In this document: positions 24,301-36,999 of the stretch, one piece after another
How the letters are laid out: each line of letters opens with the position of its first letter
Numbering within the stretch: the stretch's first letter is position 1
Assembly (NCBI GenBank): GCA_050084515.1
Contig: CM114271.1
Coordinates: 46,376,001 to 46,440,000 of the forward strand
Length of the DNA: 64,000 nucleotides
Source: Blasia pusilla
Taxonomy: Eukaryota; Marchantiophyta; Marchantiopsida; Blasiales
Direction of reading: 5' to 3'
Notes under the pieces: generated by a model
What the model saw: only the letters and a program-made list of their open reading frames with translations
The model's database searches: none
Told to the model about the DNA's origin: nothing
Translations under genes and position numbers: made by a program

Positions 24301-25222
24301 CTAACACTCTCTTGACCTCCAACTTGGTAACTCTCTCCCTCGTTTTTCAAACTGTTGCTTAGGTTCATTGTTTGGAGTCTAGGTAAGGTCCAATGTGGTG
24401 AGGATAAGAAATTCAGTTAACTTAAGAGCTGGAGAGCTTACTTCTGATATACTGCTGCTGAAATGTTTTATGATGGAAATGTTGAGACTTCAGGAAACTT
24501 TTAGGTTGAGCTAGTGAAGTTTGAGTCTTGAACTAGTCACTCGTTGTAATTTAGCTTGGTGATTAGAGTCGGAGAGCAGTGTTGTAACTATGCAACATAG
24601 AAATGATTGATTACATGTTAGATCTTGGTCGAGGAGTGAATGATAGTTATGATAGTGACGTACTGCCATGTGTTAGCATGAGTCTGTTGGTCTTACAGGT
24701 ACTCAGTTGACAACACTTATGTTTGAAACTTCATGTTGGTATTGCTTTGTAATTTCTTTGGGTACAGTTTCAACAAGGAAATATGTCTTCCAATCATTTG
24801 TCTGCAAATCAACCCCAGCGGAATGTCTCATCACAAATGCTAACAGATTCATGTAAGATCACTACAAATTTTGTGTTTTTAGAAATCTCGGTTCTTGAGT
24901 AGAAAACAGCCTTCAGCTGAAATTCTTTGAATATCACTCTTTCTTGCTTGCAAGTTGAGGTCATTGGACTTTTCTTGCGTATGACCCAGGGTCTGTTCAC
25001 TACCGTAACCTTTGGTTTCTCTTTGATTTAAAATGCAGTTCTTTTTGTTATGCAGTGTATCTGGGGGTGAACAATAGTGCAACACAGATGGCTCAAGGTT
25101 CATCTAGCTTGGGTCTACCATTACAACAGCAGCTTGTCAGCCAGCCCAACTACATGAACATGTTCAACAATGCATCGCAGTCCAATTTCGGACAAAACAG
25201 ACAACCACCTCCTACACAGTAA
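18336..25222 (+). CDS. MED8: Mediator of RNA polymerase II transcription subunit 8 (12 exons)
   Basis: Exons: 18336-18517, 18666-18790, 20306-20430, 20719-20902, 21498-21608, 22148-22215, 22888-23220, 23468-23551, 23804-23896, 24117-24326, 24768-24852, 25056-25222. They total 1767 nt, 588 codons plus TAA, with every phase consistent and all introns GT-AG. MED8 is a head-module subunit of the nuclear Mediator complex, which links transcription factors to RNA polymerase II. The conserved MED8 domain is residues 25-205: LQQLNMTSLRTRTQDL, EVLGQFAMVNVELMN, ILPIMLSSKLLPEME, then a VYGLGTRQGP segment as in plant MED8. Residues 265-588 are Gln/Pro/Ser-rich, ending NRQPPPTQ. Start: the ATG at 18336 gives MASQGQGPSQ; it is the first ATG in that frame. 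The 3' splice sites at 23804 and 24117 are the least certain. Confidence 0.93.
23036..23073 (+). repeat. CAG trinucleotide run in MED8 exon 7
   Basis: Eight consecutive in-frame CAG codons (23050-23073) follow CAA/CAT codons and encode polyglutamine. Two further CAG/CAA clusters follow at about 23131-23150 and 23170-23187. Length changes here would lengthen or shorten the Gln-rich tail without a frameshift. Confidence 0.9.
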
Positions 25223-26000
25223 ATTTATTATTAAGTTGATCCTACTTGGCCCATACTTGCAGGTTCCTCACCAGCTCGTGTTACAGCCAACACTGTTTAT
25301 AGTTGGTCACATCTGAAGTTTCTGGATATATTTAGACCAGTTCAGTTATCGGAGCAGGTAAAGTAGTTTGTCCAATGTCATGTTGGAGATGGGGGACTGA
25401 TTTCTAGCTTTCTGGGAAGCAGTTGAACTATATGGATTATTTGATGACTGTAGGAGCAGTACACTTCACTTGCTATGATGGTGACAAAGATGTGTTTCTG
25501 GAGATTCACTTCAAGAGGTTTGCCATGAAGTTTGTGGAATTTGGATGTGTGTGGACGTCATGGCTTGTGCATGATGATAACCCCGGTAGCATTCACAAGT
25601 ATGTGTGAGGATCAGATTCACGAGCATAAGTGGGAGAGTATATTCTCTTGGAAACGAGGGAGGTTCTTGTGTTCAGTTTCTGATAAGGTGCTTGCAAAGC
25701 CGAGTTAATTCAGTAGAGAAAGTATCATCTTCCAGCTGGAAAATATCATGCGATATCAATGATACTGGAAAACTTAATTAGAAAATTACTCGGGGAAAGT
25801 TGTATATTATCAAATACAGTATGGTAAGGAAATGTTGAATTTTTGAGAAGAATGTTGCATCATTTTTTGTGGTGGAAACCTGTGACTTGTCTTCTTGGCT
25901 GAGCAGAAAATTGTTGAAGTGCAATTTTGAGGGACGTGTGTGCTCTGTTCCCTTGGGGTCTGTATGTAGTGTAACGAGGACCCCATTCTTTCGATGTTAA
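25223..26000 (+). other. MED8 3' flank and probable 3' UTR
   Basis: The sequence after the stop keeps the composition of the MED8 introns until about 26000. No further coding exon is seen. The polyadenylation site cannot be fixed; a plausible transcript end lies near 26000 (AATGTTAAATAGAAAG). Confidence 0.35.
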
Positions 26001-27414
26001 ATAGAAAGCATATTCATCAATCATAACTACCTCATACTACATCACCTCTCTGTGTAACTCATTTAGTTGGATTTGCAGAGGGTCTCTTATTAGTTAAGGT
26101 AGGGCCCTAGAGTCAAGCTCTCGTCATCAAAGAAATTTCCATTGAATACATTTCAATCATACAAGCTCAATGATGCTACAAATAAGAAATCTTTATCGAC
26201 GTAGAGAAATTTTGTACTAGAATCGATGTGTCATCAAAGTTAGAACTGCAAGTCCTGTGTATTTTGCTAGCATGCACCTAAAGTGCCACAAATGTAAGGC
26301 CGCACTAGACACGTAGAAAGTCTGGTGCCCAAAGAGGTCTCAATGGGCATTGTTGTCGACCATATTGCTTATTTGCTGTTGGTAGCACGATGTGATGTGG
26401 CAATGTTTTTAAGTTGATGTTTCATTACAATGGAACGTTTTAAACAAATTATATCCTAATATAAATGAGAAACATTATATGATTAGAAGATGAAGTCCTT
26501 AAAAACACAAGCCATTGTGCATTACTCACAAATATTTAGGACTAAAAGATGTTCCTAACTACTTGGATCATAGAGAAAACTATATGAGTAGCACTACCCT
26601 ATAATTAATGATTAAAACATTTTAGTCATAGTTTGAGTCATTCTTTTGGGTAATCATTTCAAGTTTAGTAATAAAAATCATGCGTTTCTTCTAGTGCAAT
26701 CGCATGACCACAACCATTTATTCTTTGACTTCTATAAATCCATTTTTTTCTCCAACAATAATACGAAGGAAAACTGGATATATAGATATTTTCGAGCTCC
26801 AAATCTAAACGATTAGTTGTAAACCATTATATCATAGTTGTCTCCCTATTCCTTTGTAGTATCTCCAACATGCCTAAGAGGAAGAGACATACCTATGTAA
26901 GATACACAATAATGAGCATAAAAAGAAATTAGTAAGGTATAATTTATTCTTGAATATATTGACATATTAAAGGAACGAAAAAAAAAAGATTCACAGAAGA
27001 TAATCAAGATAATGTGATCTTTCATTGATTACTTCCCTTTTCGGTTTAGTTGTTGCATCATTTGAAACCTTTGTTTTTTTTGTTTTATTTTCCTTTCCCT
27101 AACACGAAATCCTTCGACGTGGTTTTAGGTGTTTTGTTGTCCGGTCGCTGCATTGCACGTTGACCCGCTCATTGGGGTCCGAAGAATCTCCACATTAATA
27201 TGACAATCAAAGAGAGTACATTACAAAGGATTGTAAGGAGCAACCCAACGATTGTCCAAACTTTTATCCCGCTTCATTATCTTTATTCTATTATCCAATC
27301 TGTATCATAAGAAAGAAGTGGAAAACACTCATATGTATAATAATTAGAAGTTTGCAAAACTATTTTGCAAGGATTGTGGTTATCTAAAAGATGCAAAATT
27401 TAGTCATAGATTGC
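26001..27414. other. Intergenic AT-rich DNA
   Basis: No gene or recognisable element was found on either strand before the Helitron remnant. Confidence 0.5.
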
Positions 27415-28200
27415 ATATCTTTGATAAATTGAATATCCGTACTCGCTCTCTATAGTTATGCTTGCAAAAGGCTTAAGACAAGCTTTGGTACACTTCTTGG
27501 TTTCCTTATCCATACATGGAGCATTTGGATTAAGTTGTCCCCGTGGGCCAAGAACCGTGTAGTTAGTTATAGTAGAATGAAGTATGGGATGAATGTTTGG
27601 ATTAGGGATCTCAGCTGACATTATATCATCATAATGAGATATAGGGCGTGGCTTATCCTCTTGATAAAAAATAATCAAAATATGTACATGTGGTTAACCT
27701 TATTTGTGGAATCCAAACACGTGAATGCAACCTATAACCCTACTCTAGATGTTCTTCTTGAGAAGAAAACTTAATGACTCTTTTGTTTTTTTTTTCAAAA
27801 ACTCGCATAATCAAATCTAGTCTATCGGTTGGTTGTTGACCAGATAAAAGTGATAATGTAATCTCCTTGCTTTTATGATTGCACATCATTGTAAGAAAAT
27901 AATTTTGTTTCTCGAGATGCCTCACAATGGCCATTGCATCTTGGTAAAGTTGAAACGTATGGAGTGGACCCCCGCTAAAAGAAGATGGCAATACAATGCG
28001 CCTCCCAAACCTTCCACCATCTCTGTCACTTTGATACATGACATCCTTTAGAACTTGATATAATTTATCTCACAACTCCTTTGGATTTAAGAAAACCCAA
28101 GATAGTTGATACATCTCTAATGTGGCATAAATATCAACCATGTACTCTTGAGTAAGACGACCAAATCAAAGCAAAAAATGATCATCTTCGGAACCAACAC
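27415..28200 (-). pseudogene. Plant-type Helitron Rep (Helitron_like_N) remnant
   Basis: The minus strand reads, in Helitron order: FGRLTQEYMVDIYATLE (about 28160-28110), then GGRFGRRIVLPSSF and LYQDAMAIVRHLEKQNYFLT with an LSGQQPTDRLDLIMRVF segment (28039-27740), then HSTITNYTVLGPRGQLNPNA and CTKACLKPFA with YGYSIYQR (27600-27420). These are hallmark segments of the Helitron Rep N-terminal region in flowering and other land plants, which precedes the HUH endonuclease centre and PIF1-like helicase. A frameshift splits the 27740 and 27678 frames, a stop lies upstream, and similarity ends abruptly near 27420. The helicase part is absent, so this is a dead fragment. Confidence 0.85.
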
Positions 28201-29566
28201 ATGTTTGAAGTAAAAAAGAAAGCAAATTGTAGCGCGATAAAATTTTTTATCCTTCCTTCATGGGGAATCTCATCCTCGATTCTTTCTTCCTCTATGCAAT
28301 CATCTAATCCTTCTATGTCTCCATCCACTATAGTAGGAATATTCACAATGGTAATTTCTTCAAATCTCCCAAGAGATATCCCTAAATGTCAACTTGCTTT
28401 ACCATAGCCCTCTCCTCCTCGGTTGTTGTTGGCCCTAAATGCCCTTTCCTCCCTCCAATCGAAATTCAAACCTATTCCCGTATGTTACCAACTTGATTAA
28501 ACAAAGGACAACATCATTCATAATTTTCTCAGTCGCTGCTCACCCTGTCCATATAAATCTTTCATTGAGTTTTTTGGATAAGCTTTTCTCTCTTCACCTT
28601 CACCCAATGCCTCCCTATGCCTTGGTTTCTAATCAAAGCCAACTTCTTTCATGCACGCTTCACTATGTCCTCATGATTTTTTACTCCATTGCTTGAACTA
28701 ACTCCTCTATTGTTGTTCATCCTATCAGTGATTGATGATCTTGTGTACTGGAGGAATTTCTCCCGCACACTTCACCTAGTCGACCTGGTTTTGTGGAAGA
28801 GTTTTGTGACTCTCTTCACCCTATATGTGATTGTTTTAGTCATTTGCTGGATGGGCTTCTTGTTCTTGCCCATCTTATTCTCATGTGAATTTGACATGTC
28901 GTTCCTTATGCTAGCGTCTCTGTTGATGTTGATTATGCATGATTTGTGATCTTTTTTCTTGGATAATCTTATGTCTCTTACGTTTTCAGCAAGAGAGAGA
29001 AGCTCTTCCCCTTGTGATGTCTGATCTCATTGGTTGGAGGGAGGGAGGGAGTTTAGTGCATTAGTGTGGGATTTGATTTACATCTCAGATCCATCATTCG
29101 TAGGTGATTGGGGGAGTAGTGAAGGTGTACAATCCAACTGGTGGCAACATCCGTCCTCTAAGTTCAGCCACTTATCTTTAAAAGAGATCTCTTGCTGGTT
29201 AACTGAGTTGTCCCTTCTCCTAGTTATGCTCAATTTGTCCAAATGTCTAGTGAATTGCTTCATTTCTTGTTTACTATCACTAGTACTTGCACAAGACTCT
29301 GACTATAGCAATATATATGCGTATTGCTGTAGTTTTCCTATAACTCGGCTGAGCTAATACCTTTGGTAGGCCTGTGCTTACACTTGCAACCTTCGTATTA
29401 GACATATATTCTCCTATATTCCTTTATCACAACTTAGTCAACTACGAAGGCCCCGGACACTCTAAGTAAGTAATCAACAACCATTCCATTTCACTTCTCT
29501 AGGTTCTCCAAATAGGCCAGAATGAAGGGTTCATTAATTGTGGCTATGACATACTCTTAGCCACTC
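28201..29566. other. Unassigned DNA between two Helitron remnants
   Basis: No recognised gene. It may contain the 5' end of the plus-strand Helitron-type element, but no terminal TC motif or leader could be identified by eye. Confidence 0.35.
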
Positions 29567-32500
29567 ATGGGAATCAATCTAGTAGTCATTTCCACTAATA
29601 AGGCAAGACGAACCATAAGAACAAGGTCACCAGCCTTTAGGAAATCTAGATTAGCTCGACTTGGTATTAAAGTTTGGTTCAGAGTTGATTTTTTAAGAAA
29701 TTTAAGTTGTCGACCACAATGCAAGGACTGGTCATTTTTTGACGTACATCTGGATCAATCGCAGACCATATGCACACCTTCAATTAAAAAGATGCAATGT
29801 TGTGTTTATTGCAGATATATCTTATATTATAGCTCACGCACCACCTTGAGTGTACTTGAGAGTGGCATGGGTATTGGTGTGCTAGATAAGTCATGTATTC
29901 CACATTGAATTACCAAGCCCATTCACAGGAATAGTCTTACTTCCCGCCTCGTCCATTCAAAGTTTACTCAAATCCTCTCACGATAATGGCGAAACTACCC
30001 ATACCATGAATCATGATCCCTACCATCATGATTTAAACATTCCACATGATGTTGCCTACTCTCTACATGTTTGCAGAAGCACTTCCATTGATATATTCGA
30101 CAATGGGAGCATTACGATGTGTGCAAATGCCTCTTCGCAAGAGGACCTCGTAATAGATGTATATGGCCCCTCTCTTGATCCCAACCTAACTATAGAAATT
30201 GCTTCCTTTCCTTTTTTGATTCCCTTTCATCGTGGATACTTTGTTGGGAAGTCTACTTTTTCAAATTACATGAAGGTAAGATCACGCCAAATGTTTAGTG
30301 CTTTTCTTTGTATAAGCCATATTCCCTACTCATGTATAAGGTCCACCAAGCTATAGTTTTGTGCTCTGTGTCGAGAACTTTTGTCCTCAATATAGAACTA
30401 GATTGCCTCCAAAAGCTTAAGCCATACCTTAGTGACAAATCTCTCTATCATTACATGTCCAAATATTTAATAAGTCCTCAAATTCTTGGTAGCCAGACTT
30501 GACATATCTGCCGCCTGAAAGATCTCAAAGCTATGGTACACAAATGGGGCATGGTCCATTCATTTCTTATCTTAACTTTCGATGAAGTATCTGCGACAAG
30601 ATGGGTTGAGTTTGATCATATTGAGTCCATACTCAGTAGTTTCAACCCTAACTTTACATGGTGTGATGCTCCAGTTGAATGCCCACAACGTTTCCACACC
30701 AAGTTGCACTCCTTCCTCTTCTTATTCATCTTCTCAGACCCACGCATCCTAGGAACTATTTGTGACTATTTGATCTGTTATGAATTACAAGGTAAAGGAA
30801 GTGTGCCTTGTCATATGATTTTATGGATTGATCACCTCGACTTAGATCGCATCGCATTTGAGATATATGCGTACATACCATGCAGCCATAGTGGATCATC
30901 AATCTCACTATCTTACGAAAATCAACAAGCACCATCACAAAGGTTGTTAGATTTGGTCTTGCAAAAATCGCCCCATAAGTGCGAGAAGGCATTTGCATAG
31001 TTAGGAAGAGGAATCAAAGACCATAGTGTCACCTTAGATTCCATGTAGATGTCAATGCTAATTCTTAGCCATTCATTGATCCAATCACAATGAAATGGTC
31101 CTATTCTAGGACTTCCTCCAAACATTGCAATGTAACCTCCTACCACCCTCTTCTATTGCTTTTGTGGGGAGCCCATATGAATTTTTAAAGGGTTACTAAT
31201 GTTGATTGGTCCTTTTAATTGTTGAAGTATGCCTTGAAATCTGAGCCTACATGCTCTATAGACATTGATAAAAAATCAACCAGATGCCTCGGCTTGATGG
31301 AATAGATGACATGAAATTGCGCGTCGTGTTGTACTCAATAGATTCATATCCTCTACAAAAGCTTCTCTCACGTCTATGCAGATTTCCATGATTTATATGC
31401 CTTAGGTTGTCCATTACATTGATTTCAATCCATCTAGCCGTAGAACTCATCTCTACAAAAATGCATCCATATCCTGTATACATCCTATTGTCTTGTATTC
31501 CGATACCATCTATTCTTGAGAGTTCAACATTTTTCTCCTATTGGTCTACACATGAGTTACTCAAGTCTTACCCGATGAGACTTGGGGGTGTCATGGGCAT
31601 ACACATCGCTACACAACATACATCGTTGTCACCGAACACACACACAAACACGCACGATCCCATGCTAACTCATGGCATCCAAACACAGAGGCGAGAAGTA
31701 CCAAAATATCTCCAATAAAGTAAGATCCAATCGCTCTCTATACCATCTCACAACATAGCTCTCAAAGGTGTGCACTCTCTCTCATGTCAAACCAAACCCA
31801 CTCTCCTAATGAGAGGCTTGGGTTACACTCACAAGGCAAGGACCATAGCTCCGCCTCCTCATGCCAAGAGGTTCAACAAAAAGAGAATGAGCTCTCAAGC
31901 TCTCCCTCCTTGAGGTATACCGCTCCCTTCTCCCAAGCTCTCTCCATGGTAACCTATTATCCCAAGTCAACCCCTTGGATCTTGACGTTTAGCAGGAGGT
32001 CAAGGGCCATTTACCAAAAATAGAAAGTCGATCATATACTCAAAATGGTACTTACCTAAAATAGTAAGTTCCTAAATATGGCTCCAAATGAGCCGAAACG
32101 AAGAGGAAACCTGCTCTCTCAGGTTTCTCCGGGCCTCAGCAGGTTATCTTCAACCTACTGAGTGTGTCCTCCACTACTCACAAAGGCGCTCTACTAGATC
32201 TCACCGATCTATCCTAAAAGACGTGACGGGGGAAAGATCATTGGTTTAGACAACTTGGGTAACATTGTTTCCAAAACCAATCGCATTGTTAGATTTGCAG
32301 ACTTTCATCCCCTCCATCATTGGAATGATTTTTTTTACCTTGTTCTTCTCTCAAAGATTAATTTTCGTTACAAAGAAAGCATCCTATCATCTTAAGTACC
32401 ACGTTGGACTTATGTCCATGAGTGTGTTCATCGAGGTGTTGTACAGAGCATGGATGATATCCATATTTTGATCGAAGCTCATTTTCTACACAACCTCTGA

Positions 32501-33930
32501 AGCCAAGTCCATGAAGCTGAAATTATAACAAAAGTTAGTAATATACTAATGCCTGAACTAGAGTTGGATATCAACTCAATGCTTCTAAGAGATAATGTTT
32601 CCTCTCCTTTGATTTCCGAACTGAAGCAAACATCTCACTATATGCTTGACATTTGCAAATAAATGAAGAGCAAGCCTCACCCTTCCTCGTATTAGGTAAC
32701 CAGAAATTTGGTCTTGTGAAAGGTGCTCCTAGTTGCGAAAAATCTTGTTCCATATCATTTGTGTACGACTACTGGAAATCCAACATGCTAGCTCCTCTCC
32801 TTACAAATACTATAGGAATGAGAGTTTTCCATTTGCACCCTGATGTAGTAACCGTTCATTTTGCATTTTTAATTCCTATAGGTGGTGATCTTCCTTCCAT
32901 CCATGCCTCCTTTAATTCATGGATTAGGCTTAAATATGTGAAAGTTAGTATGATTGACGAGTGTTTAATATTGACTACAAAACTACTTCTCATTATAGCA
33001 ATGCAAATAAATGAAGTTTCACCTTTAGGCCATGGCAATTTTTTTCATAGCAAATTAGTTATTTTAGTAGGATATCTCTATCAACTACAATCCATTTGCG
33101 CCTATTGAACTTCAGATTTTTGTCGGGCATGCCATATTAGTTCATCCCCATTCGTAGAGAATGCAAATTCTTTTGAATTATTTACACAGTGTGTCATTTA
33201 GACTATCTAGATTATCATCAATTCCTCTCTTCAATGAGGACTACACTATCTACTCAAGCATGCCTAGATAAACACTTAGGTAATTGTTTCATTCAGAGGA
33301 TCAGGTTTTGGCCTTTATAAACTCAGACTCTGTTGTTATTTGCACTAATTGCAAAGATGTGGCATTGCTCAATCTTCTGGTCTACATAAGACTATTTGGG
33401 GACGTATTTATAATTGAAGTGGAAGTCCTTACTGATGCACTTGCACTTCTTGAGTTCAATGAATATATAAATGAAAATTCTTTCCATCAAATCCCCTTTG
33501 TTGTAATCTATTCCAAAGTTATGATTACTGCAAATATCAGTATGAAAGTTGTGGCAACGAATGGATCACTCGATGTTGTTGTTGATCTTATTTATGAAGA
33601 CAATCATTTGTTGGTCATTATTGTTAAACTAGATTCTAATGGCGTATATGTCAGAATAAGTAGATCAAACTTCTCTACTCTAAGGTATGGACCCAACCAA
33701 AAGTACATAAAGAGGTCTTTCCCCCTTGTTCTAGGTTACGCCATGAAAACTCATAACAGCTAAGGCTACATAGTTACTAGTCCCTGCCTTTTAGTGATAA
33801 GATATGACTGTTGTCATGGGGCTAGCATATGTCATTTTATCCAGAGTTAGAAGAAGAACTCAACTGAAGATTTTTGGAACATTCTTGCCATCAGATTGCT
33901 ATGTTTATGGCATATTGTCGTCTTAAATTC
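29567..33930 (+). pseudogene. Helitron-type Rep/PIF1-like helicase pseudogene, interrupted
   Basis: Segments in order: a CxxC element (MQCCVYCRYILYYS, about 29790); Rep N-terminal block FPFLIPFHRGYFVGKSTFSN and MKVRSRQMFSAF (30200-30310); a frameshift near 30305; Helitron_like_N core from 30320 with LKDLKAMVHKWG, a stop at 30500, then CDYLICYELQGKGSVPCHMI (about 30767) and DLDRIAFEIYAYIP; further Rep text YCFCGEPIWIFKGL and LLKYALKSEP (31150-31240); an insertion at 31587-32253; then DFHPLHHWNDFFYLVLLSKI from 32300; a PIF1-like helicase with degenerate Walker A (GAPSCEKS, near 32721), Walker B (SMIDE, near 32948), motif III (VGYLYQL), KVMITANISMKVVATNGS (33519) and motif VI (GLAYVILSRVRRRTQ, 33819). 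At least three frameshifts and several stops occur. The active protein would nick and unwind DNA for rolling-circle transposition. Confidence 0.85.
31587..32253 (+). mobile_element. LTR-like insertion inside the Helitron gene (repeat copy B)
   Basis: The seven bases ACTTGGG occur at 31580-31586 and again at 32254-32260, flanking 667 bp that have no counterpart in Helitron proteins. The helicase reading frame ends before the first copy (SLTR-stop-DLG) and continues after the second (LGNIVSKTNR) when the insert and one direct repeat are ignored. The insert begins near GGTGTCATGGGC, a TGT start common in LTRs, and 31716-32240 is the copy of the repeat at 1143-1660. It is best read as a solo LTR or a small non-autonomous element. 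No internal coding region exists. Confidence 0.75.
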
Positions 33931-36900
33931 ATCTCAAGAATTTCTTCTCTCAAACTACTTTCTACATATGGCATGTAAGAACAACTCAACTAGAGAGCAT
34001 GCAACACGTTAAAGAAGTTAGGCATCGCATTCTGTCCAAGTTCCACTACCACAACATGATGCTAACACTGCTCACATCCCAAATGCTCAATCCATTAGGC
34101 CGCATCATCGCCAAAATGACAAAGTAACTGAAGTTGTTATCTTAACTATTGAGATTCATTCCATACTCATGCTTTTTTTCATTTAGCTAACATTTCTTCA
34201 ACAAGTTTCTAACAACTATTTGGACTTCGCAAGCATGATATTAAGTGACATACAGGCTCAACTAGAAGAGTTCAGACCATATTTCATTTTTCCCAATGAG
34301 AACTAGATTAGGTATATGCATAACCTAAGCATGGTCCTTGCCTTTTGGAAACATGGTGTCACAAAGAGATAGATCCAAAGCCTAATTAGCCAAGGTCATC
34401 TCTGGGATGCTAAATTCGGAAGAATGAACAAGGATGTGCTAGGATCAGGTGCATTATCAATGACTTCCATGTGAATTAGTTTTTCTAACTTTGTAATCGC
34501 TCTACTCTTATACTATTATAGGTCTAATATTTTTGATAGAACCTAAGATTTCTTGCCCTAATTTTTAGGTATACTAAAATATTTCTTGTGATTCAAAATG
34601 TCGACTTGTAAGAGACGTCTTTGACCAAAAAATTAACATGCATTGAGATTGTTCAATCTTCTCTTTGGCACAGTCAGGTTTGTCCAACTCTGAGTCTTGT
34701 GCCATTAGATGCATCTGCCTTTATCCATATTGCTAGACCTCTTTGTAGCTAAATCCACACACCTGAATGACCATATGAAAACTACTCAAGAGATTGGTCA
34801 GGTACCCATCTTTGAGCCTATCCCTCTTGACATGGATAACCCCAACCATTTTCTCTCTCTACCAGATTTTGATGAAATCATTGTTCTCTCTTCAGATCCT
34901 TCAGATGTACCCACTTTTGCTCAACCTAGGCATGGGCAGCAAGCATCCATCCCATTTCAATCTTTAGCCACTTCCTCTCATACTGATGATTTCAGCGCTC
35001 TAGTATCCAATCTCCCAACAAGCGCAAGTGCACTTGATCCAATTGAGTCTCTAGATCTTCTATGTAATTCTATCAACTCTCGTCAATTTTGGTTTGGTTT
35101 ATTCAACTTTTCCTTCTAGCATTCCTTGCTAAGTCTACACTAAGTTCACCCATGTTCATGGATGTAGGTTCCACTTACTCCAAAGGGCTGTGTTACAAGG
35201 ATTATATTTTTCTAGCTTGTTTGAGCATTTTGTGAAAATTTTCAATGATGTCTTCCATACTTTTCTTGTATTTTGCATGTGTTCTCTATTTCTCTTTTAC
35301 AAGGACACATACATCATAAAAATGGTTGTTGTTAAATATTAGGCTATTAAAAATTTCTACGTTATTTGCAAAGGAAACTTCTCCATTGAAGGATTACCAA
35401 CTTTTATAAAGTTCACATTTGGAGAAGTTGAGATTTTTTCTACATGCCGTCCATTTCTAAAAAAAATTTTCTTCTCAAATTTTCTCTATTACTAATCTTA
35501 TGTACATCTTTTGCAATTTTCAAATTATTTTGATTATGTTGTACTAGTTTTTGATTGTCACTCTAGTCCTTTTGCTTTCTGCTACTTCCTCTCCACTCGT
35601 TGCTCTAATGTAGTATTGCTAACCTCCTTGCTGTTATCTATGCAATGTTGGAGGTCTGTCTTCATGCATCCTCGCATACTAGTAGATATGATAGACACTA
35701 GAGTTCATCATCCCATCAAATTTCTTCTTATATCTCTGGTGACCATGGTGCCAACAACACCACTATGCACTGGCAACAACAGGCGCCAGATGTCTCCTCT
35801 AGACTCTACGATTGTGTGTGTTCAACTTTAGATGATGTAGAAGAATGTACCACTCACCTTTCAACTGAAGTTGTAGTTCTCACAAGTCTCCTTACAACTA
35901 CTCAGGATGATGCTCATTGTGCTCAATAAAATCTAGCTGAGGCTAGGAAGAATCTACTTGATGCTAAAGAACATTGTTAGACTTTCTCTAAGGACATGCA
36001 AGTCTTCATAGACCATGATCCTAGGCTCTCTATGCAAGTTTGTATCATCGCAAGCCTTCTCCGACCTTGATTTCCTACTTGTTTTACTTCCTAGGCTCTC
36101 CACAACTTGCCAATCATCCTATTTGCGCTCAGGCTTTAGTATCTAACACGCATATCAAGCCACGATGCAATACTATGATTATGATCTCGCATGGAGGTCT
36201 TGCTTTGTGGTTGACTTAAATGGATTTTGCTGTTTGCACCTACTTCCAACATTGTGACTCTATTATAATACATGTCCACTTTTTTACCTTCATTTTACTC
36301 TATCTCCCTCATTTCTCTCACATGAGCTGCCTCATGGTCTGCCATTTCCATCCATATTCTAATATGCGTTCCATTTAGATTGGACGTTTAGCATTCAGGT
36401 CTCACACTATATGTCATACATTCCACCAACATGCCACATTGTCATTTTGATCTCCCATAGAGATGTTGCAGTAAGATTCCTTCACCACCTGTTTACTCTC
36501 TTCACGTGATTGGATGAGTGCTCTTGGTTCAATGCATCATGTGCATTTTTTTCTATCTCATTTGTGAATCTTTTTAAATCAGTCGAATCGGGTACTTCAT
36601 TCCTTCCATCTGAATTCATAATTTGACTTACCTTCGGTGCATGATGTGCAACTTCACACTTCCAAGTCAATATTACTCATATTTGAGTTTCAAGATAATA
36701 TGAGATCATATCACTTCCTCCATCATCCCAAGCACAAGCATTCACTATGCCCACCTCATGAAACTATGCTAATAATTCTGTCTATCTATTATTCCAAACT
36801 TTATTAAGTAACTTCTATCTTTGCGTAAGCATGCTCTCCTCATGCTAAAAACTTTCAATAATTCTCCATAAGAGTAAGTATCTTCAACTCCAACCTACCA

Positions 36901-36999
36901 ACCCATGCAGATTGAACCGTATTGCATAGCCCCATATCATCAATCCCCATCTCAGCTGGTCTCCTTCGTCACTTTTTGCACTCTAGTCCACCCGAACAT
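33931..36999. other. Unassigned DNA downstream of the Helitron gene
   Basis: Open frames up to 136 codons (34709-35119) occur, with Ser/Pro/Asp-rich text resembling nothing known to me. The region may include the 3' part of the Helitron element. No CTRR terminus with hairpin was identified. Confidence 0.4.

Noticed and set aside
34709-35119. 136-codon open frame as a gene
   Set aside because: No familiar domain, no splice partners recognised, and it lies in transposon-derived DNA; kept only as a note.
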